Shown here in pieces: positions 35,802 through 43,049 of a DNA stretch of 64,000 bases (its first letter is position 1; each line of letters opens with the position of its first letter). Both the position numbers and the translations under genes were made by a program. Location of the stretch: the NCBI GenBank assembly GCA_020054675.1, contig JAIHAL010000001.1:248001-312000 (forward strand), read 5' to 3'. Below the pieces are notes generated by a model. The model was not told where the DNA came from, did not search any database, and saw only the letters and a program-made list of their open reading frames with translations. This DNA comes from Oscillospiraceae bacterium. GTDB taxonomy: Bacteria; Bacillota; Clostridia; Oscillospirales; Ruminococcaceae.

Positions 35802-36671
35802 TCAGTTCCTTTCAGGCGGTTTTTCAAGAGTAATTTTCCCAAGCTTTCCGCCTCGGAATTCATCCAAAACAGCAATGGAAGCACGCTCCGTATTTGTTTC
35901 TCCTCCGGACAAAAGCATTCCCCTTTTTCGGGCGACTTTTTGCAAAATATCAAATCCCGCATCTTCATCTGCAAGCCCAATGCCGTATCTTTCAATGACA
36001 TTGTTTTTATAATTTTCTTTCATAAACTCCAAAAGCCTTGAAGCAAGTGCTTCAAGGTCAACAATTTCATCTTTTACAGCTCCGGTAAAGGCAAGCCTTT
36101 CACCTACAATTTTATCTTCAAATTTAGGCCAAAGCACACCGGGCATATCCAGCAACTCAACTTCGCTGTCAATTTTAACCCACTGCTTATCCCTTGTAAC
36201 TCCGGGCCTATCCTCTACCTTGGTCTTTTTTGCATTTGCCATTCGGTTTATAAAAGACGATTTCCCCACATTTGGAATTCCAACCACCATAAGACGTACA
36301 GCCATTCCCGACATATTTTTTGCCTTTCGCCTTTCAAGCAAATCCCTTAAAACTTCCTTTACAAGCGGAAGAAAGTTTTTAAGTCCTTTTCCTGTTTTGC
36401 AATCGGCTGCAAAAGCGGCAATTCCCTTGGATTTGTAATATTCAATCCATTTTGCGGTAACAAAATCATCTGCATTGTCACATTTATTTAAAACAACAAT
36501 TCTCGGCTTGTTTCCAATAAGTCTATCAAGCTCCGGATTTCTGCTGCTTTGGGGGATTCTTGCGTCGGTAATTTCAACAACAGCGTCCACAAGCGGCAAA
36601 CATTGCTTTATGATTCTTCTTGTTTTTGCCATATGGCCCGGAAACCACTGAACCGAAGAAACCTCCGTCAT
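35802..36671 (-). CDS. rbgA: Ribosome biogenesis GTPase RbgA (YlqF)
   Basis: Circularly permuted GTPase needed for late 50S assembly. The 289 residues have motifs in permuted order: G4 [10 protein letters not shown], then G1 [12 protein letters not shown] and G3 [10 protein letters not shown]. The N-terminus [13 protein letters not shown] is diagnostic of YlqF, and a C-terminal helical RNA-binding domain follows. ATG 36671 has AGGAGG eight bases upstream. The order rplS, lepB, rbgA, rnhB is preserved from B. subtilis. Confidence 0.95.
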   Translation of the reverse strand: MTEVSSVQWFPGHMAKTRRIIKQCLPLVDAVVEITDARIPQSSRNPELDRLIGNKPRIVVLNKCDNADDFVTAKWIEYYKSKGIAAFAADCKTGKGLKNFLPLVKEVLRDLLERRKAKNMSGMAVRLMVVGIPNVGKSSFINRMANAKKTKVEDRPGVTRDKQWVKIDSEVELLDMPGVLWPKFEDKIVGERLAFTGAVKDEIVDLEALASRLLEFMKENYKNNVIERYGIGLADEDAGFDILQKVARKRGMLLSGGETNTERASIAVLDEFRGGKLGKITLEKPPERN

Positions 36672-36683
36672 CAAGCAAACCTC

Positions 36684-37241
36684 CTATTCTACTCCTCCAA
36701 AAGAATTAAACGGATAAAACCTAAACACCACATGTCCTATTATATCATTTTCATTTACAAATCCAACATAAGTAGTGCGGCTGTCCACCGAATTGTTTCT
36801 ATTATCTCCAAGGACGAAAACATATCCATCCGGCACAGTAACCGGATATTTAAAAGCCGCTATTCCTTCATTTTCATAGCTTCTTGTTGTAATATCGTTT
36901 ATATAAGGTTCGTATTGTTCAACGCCATCGACATACACTTTGCCCTCGTCAAAATCTATATCCACCTTCTGCCCGCCGGTAGCGATAACCCGTTTTACAA
37001 TTGCCTCATTTAAGTTCCTGCAGTTTATCACCACGATATCCCTTGCTTTTGGTTTATAAAACCAATTTGACATTATAAGCTTATCCTGGTCATGAAGCGT
37101 GGGAACCATTGAATCACCCTTAACCTGGGCAGGCCTTAATATAAACGTAAATATAAGTGAAACCGTAAAAATTGAAAAAAGTATTGATTCTATCCAATCA
37201 AGTATTTCTTCAACCGCATTGTTTTTTTTCGCGCTGTCCAT
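36684..37241 (-). CDS. lepB: Signal peptidase I
   Basis: Membrane serine protease that removes signal peptides. The 185 residues have one N-terminal membrane helix (about 18-40). Catalytic Ser is in VKGDSMVPTLHDQD and Lys in AIVKRVIATGGQ, with VLGDNRNNSVDSR near the end. GGAGG before ATG. It lies just after rplS, with the rplS terminator 25 bases upstream of its start. Confidence 0.95.
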   Translation of the reverse strand: MDSAKKNNAVEEILDWIESILFSIFTVSLIFTFILRPAQVKGDSMVPTLHDQDKLIMSNWFYKPKARDIVVINCRNLNEAIVKRVIATGGQKVDIDFDEGKVYVDGVEQYEPYINDITTRSYENEGIAAFKYPVTVPDGYVFVLGDNRNNSVDSRTTYVGFVNENDIIGHVVFRFYPFNSFGGVE

Positions 37242-37266
37242 ACTAACCTCCGGATAAAAATAGCAA

Positions 37267-37289
37267 AAAAGGGACTATACGTCCCTTTT
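37267..37289 (-). terminator. Intrinsic terminator of rplS
   Basis: Perfect 9-bp stem AAAAGGGAC/GTCCCTTTT, five-base loop, TTTTTTGC following on the minus strand. lepB begins 25 bases on, so lepB-rbgA-rnhB must rely on read-through or an unseen promoter. Confidence 0.88.
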
Positions 37290-37292
37290 AAA

Positions 37293-37637
37293 CTAAATGA
37301 TTTGCTCTTTAACCTTAGCGGATTTGCCAAGACGGCCACGCAAATAGTAGAGCTTTGCACGGCGTGTTTTACCTTTTCTCACTACCTCAATCTTATCGAT
37401 AACAGGTGAATGAACAGGGAAAACTCTTTCAACTCCGCAGCCGTGAGCAACACGTCTTACGGTAAAGGTTTCGGAAACACCTTCGTGCTTCTTGGCGATA
37501 ATAGTGCCTTCAAAAACCTGAATTCTGTACTTGTCGCCTTCTTTAATTTTTACGTGAACCTTTACGGTATCACCGATGACAAGTTCAGGCACTTCGCTTT
37601 TTAAGCTGCTTTCGCTTATAAGCTTTAAAGCGTCCAT
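37293..37637 (-). CDS. rplS: 50S ribosomal protein L19
   Basis: Ribosomal protein at the 30S-50S interface, 114 residues. [20 protein letters not shown] and [20 protein letters not shown] are typical, as is the end [12 protein letters not shown]-like sequence (here [14 protein letters not shown]). Strong AAGGAGG site. Own promoter at 37779-37807 and a leader of about 135 bases with hairpins. Confidence 0.98.
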   Translation of the reverse strand: MDALKLISESSLKSEVPELVIGDTVKVHVKIKEGDKYRIQVFEGTIIAKKHEGVSETFTVRRVAHGCGVERVFPVHSPVIDKIEVVRKGKTRRAKLYYLRGRLGKSAKVKEQII

Positions 37638-37773
37638 TTGATTTCCTCCTTAATTTTCAGATATTCTTACCCTTATGCCCAAGCATAAGACAGAGGACTA
37701 TCCTTTTTAATGTCTTGCCTTTAACGGCCGGCATTAAATCTCGCCCTTTAAAAAAGGCGGGTTTTTAAATGCT
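37638..37773 (-). ncRNA. Candidate rplS (L19) leader RNA
   Basis: The transcribed leader contains a 7-bp hairpin CTTATGC/GCATAAG (37672-37678 with 37683-37689). Upstream of it is an interrupted stem in which GCATT and AATGC bracket a CGCC...GGGCG helix (about 37727-37773). Known L19 leaders of Firmicutes occupy this position. I cannot confirm the covariance-model match by eye. Confidence 0.5.
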
Positions 37774-37778
37774 TTAAT

Positions 37779-37807
37779 ACTATAACATATCGCAGAAAAA
37801 AAAGCAA
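37779..37807 (-). promoter_or_regulatory. Candidate SigA-type promoter of rplS
   Basis: Minus strand: TTGCTT (37802-37807), 17 bases, TATAGT (37779-37784). It lies just downstream of the stop of the TIGR03936 gene. Confidence 0.55.
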
Positions 37808-37813
37808 GTATTT

Positions 37814-38467
37814 TTAGAAAAATTTTTTCCCATCAAGGCAAAGAATATCCGTACGGCAAATAAAAATATCATCAATTTCTGATTTTATAAAATTTTGAAA
37901 AGCTTCAAGCATGGAATTGACATTTAAATTCTCCTGTGTTCCGGCGGGAAGTTTTAATTTAATTACGGCTTGTCCATCTTTGGATACCATTTCTAAAACT
38001 TCTATTTGAGGCTTTATATCAATCTGAACAGGAATTTTTTTCTTGTTAACCTTTTGGATTTCAATTTTTTCTTGTTCCATAAACTCATTAAACAAAAGAA
38101 TGATGTTACTGTTCCTGTCAAAAAATTTTATTTCATAAACCGCTGCGGCAATTTCGGTATGCTTTTTAACAGGAGCATCCACGCTTAAAATTTTAATGCC
38201 GTCCGGCAATGTTTTATTCAGCCTGTCCTTTATTTCATCGCAGCTAATATCATCTACAAGGGTAAAATCCATAATTTCACATATGCTGCCAATGCCAAGC
38301 GAAAGCGGCAGCGGAAACATCAAATATGCGCGCGGATTAAATCCCTGCGAATACCAAAGCGGCAATCCTGCCCTCTTAAAAGCCCTTTGCATGCATCTTA
38401 ACAAATCAAGGTGGGAGATAAACCTTGCTCTGCCAAGTTTTTCAAATACAGCCCTTACATCATTCAA
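37814..38467 (-). CDS. TIGR03936/DUF2344 family protein
   Basis: Partner of the radical-SAM protein encoded just upstream; function unknown but linked to ribosome or tRNA metabolism by gene neighbourhood in other genomes. About 217 residues; RARFISHLDLLRCMQRAFKR and LWYSQGFNPRAYLMF are the family hallmarks. Start uncertain: in-frame TTG 38482, GTG 38476 and TTG 38467 are all available. I list TTG 38467, which overlaps the upstream stop by eight bases. In Actinobacteria and some Clostridia the two proteins are fused. Confidence 0.85.
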   Translation of the reverse strand: MNDVRAVFEKLGRARFISHLDLLRCMQRAFKRAGLPLWYSQGFNPRAYLMFPLPLSLGIGSICEIMDFTLVDDISCDEIKDRLNKTLPDGIKILSVDAPVKKHTEIAAAVYEIKFFDRNSNIILLFNEFMEQEKIEIQKVNKKKIPVQIDIKPQIEVLEMVSKDGQAVIKLKLPAGTQENLNVNSMLEAFQNFIKSEIDDIFICRTDILCLDGKKFF

Positions 38468-40295
38468 AGCAAGCACCGCCAATCGCTTTATTTATTCCGC
38501 ATCCCGAACATGAAATCCTGCAGTTTGGCGTTGCAATTCCCTCATGAGCCTTTTTATTTTCCCTGATAAGAAATTCTTTTGAAACAAAATAGTCAAGATG
38601 GTCCCACGGCTGAATTTCCTCATAACTCCGCTTTCTGTTTGCATAAAAGCTAATGTCTATGCCAAGCTCTTCAAAAACCTTTTTCCATTTTAAAAAATCA
38701 TAGCATTCATCCCAACTGTCAAAAACACATCCGCTTTTCCAAGCATGGTACAAAGCATCGCAAAGTCTTCTGTCGCCCCTTGCAAGAACCGCTTCAAGAA
38801 TGCTTATATCGGTTTTGTGCCAGCTAAGGGAAACAGTTTTGGGGTTTGTTTTAGAAATCAAAAGGCTTTGTTTTCTTTTAATTTCCTCCGGCAATGCCTG
38901 AGGTTCAAACTGAAAAGGTGTAAACGGCTTTGGAACAAACGTCGCCGCGCTTATTGAAATTGAAAGTCTGCCCTTAGGACGGTGCGGAAGAGAATAAAAA
39001 AGCTTCTCTATTTTTTCGGCGAGAACGGCTATTCCTTCCACATCTTCATCGGTTTCAGTTGGAAGTCCAAGCATAAAATAAAGCTTTACGCTTGAATACC
39101 CTCCCTCAAATGCTGTTTTGCACGCTGAGAGTATTTCTTCTTCCGTTATATTTTTATTTATAACATCCCTTAGCCTTTGCGTGCCTGCTTCCGGTGCAAA
39201 AGTAAGCCCGCTCTTTCTTACAGATTTTATTTTTTCAAGAAGTTCCTTTGAAAAATTATCAATCCTTGTTGAAGGCAACGAGAGATTTATCTTTTCTTTT
39301 TCTGTATAATCAACCAGTTCGTTAAGCATAAGGTTTATTTGTGAATAATCGCTTGTGCTTAATGACGAAAGCGAAACTTCCTCATAGCCCGTGGATTCGC
39401 AAAGGGATTTTGTTTCATTTACAATCGTGCCTATTGATTTTTCTCTAAAAGGCCTGTAAATAAAGCCTGCTTGACAAAATCTGCATCCTCTTATGCATCC
39501 CCTTAAAACTTCTACAACCGCCCTGTCATGCACAGTTTCAGTAAATGGAACCACAAATGTTTCAGGATAAAAAACATTGTCAAAATCCTTTATTATTCTC
39601 TTTTTGACCTTTTCCGGAGCGCCATTTTTAGGGACAACAGATTTTATCGTTCCATCGTGATTATAGCTGACATCATAAAAAGCAGGGATATAAATCCCCT
39701 CAATTTTTACGGCTTCTTTTAAAAATTCTTCCTTGGAAGCGCCATCTTTTTTCATTTTTGCATATAAATCCAAAAGCTCAAGGTTTACCTCTTCTCCCTC
39801 GCCAAGAATAAAAATATCAACAAAATCGGTGAGAGGTTCCGGATTGCAGGTGCAAGGGCCTCCGGCAACCACAATAGGGCTTAAATTTTTCCTGTCTTTT
39901 GAATAAACCGGCACTCCCGCCAAATCAAGCATATTAAGGACATTAGTATAAGAAAGCTCATACTGCAATGTAAAGCCTATAAAGTCAAAATCCTTTATAG
40001 GTTCAAGGCTTTCCAGACCATAAAGCGGAATATCATTTTCACGCATTATTTTTTCATAATCTATCCAAGGAGAAAAAACACGTTCACACCAAAAGTTTTC
40101 ACGGCTGTTTGTCAAAGAATAAAGAATTTTCATTCCAAGATGGGACATTCCTATATCATACACATCCGGAAAACAAAAGGCGAACCTTACATCAATCTTA
40201 CTTTTGTCCTTTACAATGCTCCCTATCTCACCGCCTATATACCTTGATGGCTTTTGTACTTTTAAAATATGTCTTTCTATTTTTTCTCTAAGCAT
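38460..40295 (-). CDS. TIGR03960 family B12-binding-domain radical SAM protein
   Basis: A 611-residue radical SAM protein. N-terminal B12-binding-like region (residues about 35-180, including FCFPDVYDIGMSHLGMKILY and VVAGGPCTCNPEPLTDF). The SAM cluster motif CxxxCxxC is in VLRGCIRGCRFCQAGF. A C-terminal extension ends with a cysteine-bearing RISCSGCGINKAIGG. The reaction is not established. It belongs to the clostridial block spoIVFA-spoIVFB-TIGR03960-TIGR03936, usually followed by rng and rplU-ysxB-rpmA-obg; those followers are absent here. Confidence 0.88.
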   Translation of the reverse strand: MLREKIERHILKVQKPSRYIGGEIGSIVKDKSKIDVRFAFCFPDVYDIGMSHLGMKILYSLTNSRENFWCERVFSPWIDYEKIMRENDIPLYGLESLEPIKDFDFIGFTLQYELSYTNVLNMLDLAGVPVYSKDRKNLSPIVVAGGPCTCNPEPLTDFVDIFILGEGEEVNLELLDLYAKMKKDGASKEEFLKEAVKIEGIYIPAFYDVSYNHDGTIKSVVPKNGAPEKVKKRIIKDFDNVFYPETFVVPFTETVHDRAVVEVLRGCIRGCRFCQAGFIYRPFREKSIGTIVNETKSLCESTGYEEVSLSSLSTSDYSQINLMLNELVDYTEKEKINLSLPSTRIDNFSKELLEKIKSVRKSGLTFAPEAGTQRLRDVINKNITEEEILSACKTAFEGGYSSVKLYFMLGLPTETDEDVEGIAVLAEKIEKLFYSLPHRPKGRLSISISAATFVPKPFTPFQFEPQALPEEIKRKQSLLISKTNPKTVSLSWHKTDISILEAVLARGDRRLCDALYHAWKSGCVFDSWDECYDFLKWKKVFEELGIDISFYANRKRSYEEIQPWDHLDYFVSKEFLIRENKKAHEGIATPNCRISCSGCGINKAIGGACFE

Positions 40296-40330
40296 TTTTC
40301 CCTCCGCATTTTAACTTCTGTGCTTTTACA

Positions 40331-40359
40331 ATGATACAACAATTTAAAAGATTAGGCAA
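40331..40359 (-). promoter_or_regulatory. Candidate SigA-type promoter of the radical-SAM pair
   Basis: Minus strand: TTGCCT (40354-40359), 17 bases, TATCAT (40331-40336). It begins within five bases of the stop of the protease gene upstream, giving a separate start for the TIGR03960-TIGR03936 genes. Confidence 0.55.
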
Positions 40360-40363
40360 CCTT

Positions 40364-40954
40364 TTACGCAAAAATTTCACATACTAAAAAATATAAAACC
40401 GTTAAATACAATGTTATATTCCCAGACTTATTGATTATAAAAAAACAAAAAAATATTCCAATTAAAAATACACATAAAATTTTTAAAATCATTGCAGCCT
40501 TGCTTGCATTTTGAATAGATAAAAAATTCCCGAAAATTAAATCTAAAATCCTGCCGCCGTCAAAAGCTTTAAAAGGCAAAAGATTAAAAATCCCAACCGT
40601 TAAATTCATAAAAGCAAAAATTAAAATGTCATTATTTTTAAAAGAAAGTAAAAAGGCAACAGAAAACGCAATAAAATTAGCTAAAGGCCCACCAAGTAAA
40701 ATTAAAATATCTTTAAAAAAAGGCATGATTTTATGCGCTGGAACAATTTTTATCCCGGCGCCATAAAAAGATATTTTTTCCAACTTTCCGCCTGCAAGAT
40801 TCATCAAAATTAAATGTCCTATTTCGTGAAGCATGCAAGCATAAAATCCTAAAATGATATATTTTGTATCCTTTAAAAGCATAAGCAAAGCAAGTGTTGC
40901 AAAAAAACTGAAATCAAAAGAAATTTTTATTCCAAATGCCTTAAATTCTATCAT
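40364..40954 (-). CDS. SpoIVFB-like M50 intramembrane metalloprotease
   Basis: A 196-residue, very hydrophobic zinc protease with about six membrane segments. The zinc motif HEIGH is at residues 43-47 and the third ligand in FKAFDGGRILD near residue 132. Length and topology fit SpoIVFB, the sporulation protease that activates pro-SigK. The small membrane protein upstream and the radical-SAM genes downstream match the spoIVF locus of Clostridia. It lacks the C-terminal CBS domain found in some SpoIVFB. Substrate assignment is inferred; no sigK is in the window. Confidence 0.8.
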   Translation of the reverse strand: MIEFKAFGIKISFDFSFFATLALLMLLKDTKYIILGFYACMLHEIGHLILMNLAGGKLEKISFYGAGIKIVPAHKIMPFFKDILILLGGPLANFIAFSVAFLLSFKNNDILIFAFMNLTVGIFNLLPFKAFDGGRILDLIFGNFLSIQNASKAAMILKILCVFLIGIFFCFFIINKSGNITLYLTVLYFLVCEIFA

Positions 40955-41252
40955 TTGGCGTTGAATTTAAAAAATCGGATATTTTTTGTGCAATTGTCAT
41001 CAGCGTGCCGTTCATATCATTTTGAACCGTGATTTGATTTTTATACGCTTTGCTTATTTCATTTAAAACCTCAGGAAACAATATTTTTGAAATTACAAAT
41101 AAAATTGAAACTATAAGACAAATTATGCATTGCATTGTTATTATATCGCTTGTCTTTACATTGAAGCCAACCCTTTTTTCCTTTATCAGTTCTATTGCGG
41201 CCTCTTCCTCGGTTATTCCTTCTTTTTCAAAAATTTCATTTTCTGATTCCAT
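40941..41252 (-). CDS. Small single-pass membrane protein, SpoIVFA-like without LytM domain
   Basis: A 103-residue protein overlapping the start of the SpoIVFB-like gene by 14 bases. An acidic cytosolic N-terminus (MESENEIFEKEGITEEEA) is followed by KTSDIITMQCIICLIVS, a single membrane helix (residues about 40-58), and a 45-residue outside tail. SpoIVFA proteins have the same layout but end in a LytM/M23-like domain of about 100 residues, which is absent here with no frameshift remnant. ATG 41252 has GAGGGG eight bases upstream. Assignment rests on position and topology rather than sequence identity. Confidence 0.6.
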   Translation of the reverse strand: MESENEIFEKEGITEEEAAIELIKEKRVGFNVKTSDIITMQCIICLIVSILFVISKILFPEVLNEISKAYKNQITVQNDMNGTLMTIAQKISDFLNSTPNDRI

Positions 41253-41315
41253 TGCCATCACCCCTCGTTTTAATTTTATTTGCGTTAACAAGGTTTTATT
41301 ACTTCCGGCACAAAA

Positions 41316-41345
41316 AAGGCGGCCATTTTTTCAAATGACCACCTT
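41316..41345 (-). terminator. Intrinsic terminator after spoVM
   Basis: 13-bp stem (41316-41328 with 41333-41345). Two C-A oppositions on the plus strand become G-U pairs in minus-strand RNA, so it serves the minus strand; TTTTTTG follows there. It closes the long yicC-to-spoVM run. Confidence 0.85.
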
Positions 41346-41353
41346 ATGTATTT

Positions 41354-41443
41354 TTAATTTTCAACCTTTTCCTTTTTAATCTTAAATATAAGCCTTAAAA
41401 ATCCCGATAAAAATTTTGGACTCTTTATAACGACAATTTTCAT
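41354..41443 (-). CDS. spoVM: Stage V sporulation protein SpoVM
   Basis: A 29-residue amphipathic peptide that marks the convex forespore membrane and anchors SpoIVA to start coat assembly. It reads MKIVVIKSPKFLSGFLRLIF and then IKKEKVEN-type charged residues. It aligns end to end with B. subtilis SpoVM (MKFYTIKLPKFLGGIVRAML), including Pro9. GGAGG is eight bases before the ATG. It lies just downstream of thiN and before a terminator; in B. subtilis spoVM is also next to thiN. It is too short for usual gene callers, but length, sequence and locus all agree. Confidence 0.93.
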   Translation of the reverse strand: MKIVVIKSPKFLSGFLRLIFKIKKEKVEN

Positions 41444-41506
41444 AACCATTACCTCCAATATTATTTTGCGTACAGTATATAATATTCCAAAAGGAGAAAA
41501 TGGTTC

Positions 41507-42127
41507 TTAATCTTTTGAATAAATTACAAGCAAAACACCGTTTTTTACTTCAACATCAGCAAAATTTTCAATAATTTCATTGCTTATTCCAAGCGGAAAG
41601 GAATTTTCAAGAGTTGCCTCATATAACGGATATTTTACCCCGGAAACCGAAACCCCAAAACTTTTTTCCGAATAAGAAAAAAGCGAAAGGAAATTCCCAT
41701 TGTGCTTTTCAAAAAGGCGTGATTCATTTTCCAGTATATAAATTGACTCTTTATGGCTATGAAGTGATGCATCTGCCCCCATCCTTTTGGCATAAAAAAT
41801 TGTCTGAATATTTGCAAAAGTATGGTCAAACCTTCCGCCAAGAGCGCCGAAAATTTTAATATCCAAAAAACCTCTTTCAAGCGCGAGCTTTACCGCAAGC
41901 ATTGTATCAGTATCGTCTTTTTCTTTTGGGTATCTTATTACTTCGCAATTTTCAGGAGCTTCCCCGATGAAAGTATCAAAATCCCCAAGAATGACATCCG
42001 GCAAAAGTCCAAGTTTTTGAGCATGGAAATATCCGCCGTCAGCACATATAACATAATCATTCTTATCGATTTTTAAAAAAGAATAATCCGGAATATCCGC
42101 TCCGGCAAAAATCAAGCAGCGTTTCAT
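41507..42127 (-). CDS. thiN: Thiamine diphosphokinase
   Basis: Transfers pyrophosphate from ATP to thiamine. The 206 residues include VICADGGYFHAQKLGLLPDV, LGDFDTF, and the metal/ATP motif EKDDTDTMLAVKLAL. GGRFDHTFANI and the C-terminal thiamine-binding strand region follow. Start ATG overlaps the rsgA stop by four bases. No TPP riboswitch is present. In B. subtilis rpe lies between rsgA and thiN; here it is missing. Confidence 0.94.
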   Translation of the reverse strand: MKRCLIFAGADIPDYSFLKIDKNDYVICADGGYFHAQKLGLLPDVILGDFDTFIGEAPENCEVIRYPKEKDDTDTMLAVKLALERGFLDIKIFGALGGRFDHTFANIQTIFYAKRMGADASLHSHKESIYILENESRLFEKHNGNFLSLFSYSEKSFGVSVSGVKYPLYEATLENSFPLGISNEIIENFADVEVKNGVLLVIYSKD

Positions 42128-43029
42128 TGCTTTTTACTCTTAACTTCCCATTCCTTTATTTGTTTTGCTTCTTCATACATTAAAACATAGCTTTTATATC
42201 TTGATTTGGCTATAATTCCATTTTGAGCCGCCTCAATTATGGCACAGCCTTTTTCCTTTGTATGAGAGCAGTCCAAAAATCTGCATTTTCCTGCAAAAGG
42301 TGCAAATTCCCTAAAACAGCCTGCAAGCTGTTCTTTTAATATTATATCATATTTATTTATATCAAAAGAAGAAAATCCGGGAGTATCCGCAACATAACCT
42401 CCGTTTTTAAGCTTGTAAAGCTCAACCTGCCGTGTGGTATGCTTCCCTCTTCCAAGCTTTTTGCTTATTTCATTAGTTTCAATTTTAAAAGATGGGTCAA
42501 TATGATTAAGCAAAGTAGATTTTCCAACTCCGGAATTACCCGTGAAAGCACTTATTTTGCCTTCAAGCAGAGAATAAAGCTCGGCGCAGCAATCCGGTAT
42601 GGAGTAATCTATGACCAAAACCTTTATTCCCACGCTTTCATATATTTGTTTTATTTCATCGCCGCGTTCCAAATCCACTTTTGTAATAACTACAACCGGC
42701 TCAATTTTTTTAAATTCGGCAACCGCAACAAATTTGTCTACAACAGTAAAATTCGGCTCCGGCTCGCAGGTTGAAATTACAAAAACAAGCTGGTCAAGGT
42801 TTGCAATCGGCGGACGGATTATGCTATTCTTCCTTTCAAGGATTTTTGTTATGACTTTGTTTTCCGGATTGATAAGAACATTATCGCCGGCGCAGGGAGA
42901 TAACTCGTCTTTTCTAAAAATTCCGCGCGCCTTGCATTCAAAAATGCCCCCGGAAGTCTCTACAAAGTAAAGACCCCCGACAGCTTTTGTTATTATACCT
43001 TTTTCATTATCAGCATTAACAAAATCCAT
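42124..43029 (-). CDS. rsgA: Ribosome small subunit-dependent GTPase A
   Basis: Circularly permuted GTPase that checks late 30S maturation (also called CpgA/YloQ). Of 301 residues: an N-terminal OB fold (residues 1-65), G4 VVITKVDLERGD, G1 FTGNSGVGKSTLLN, G3 VADTPGFSSFD, and a C-terminal zinc knuckle with CRFLDCSHTKEKGCAI. It lies directly after prkC, as in B. subtilis, and its homologue there is a PrkC substrate. Confidence 0.96.
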   Translation of the reverse strand: MDFVNADNEKGIITKAVGGLYFVETSGGIFECKARGIFRKDELSPCAGDNVLINPENKVITKILERKNSIIRPPIANLDQLVFVISTCEPEPNFTVVDKFVAVAEFKKIEPVVVITKVDLERGDEIKQIYESVGIKVLVIDYSIPDCCAELYSLLEGKISAFTGNSGVGKSTLLNHIDPSFKIETNEISKKLGRGKHTTRQVELYKLKNGGYVADTPGFSSFDINKYDIILKEQLAGCFREFAPFAGKCRFLDCSHTKEKGCAIIEAAQNGIIAKSRYKSYVLMYEEAKQIKEWEVKSKKQ

Positions 43030-43049
43030 AAATCAATCCTTTATAATCA

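Noticed and set aside
41444-41506. TPP riboswitch for thiN or a SigE promoter for spoVM
   Set aside because: The gap downstream of thiN is only 63 bases and thiN itself overlaps rsgA, leaving no room for a riboswitch. A TATACTGT element resembles a SigE -10 but has no matching -35.
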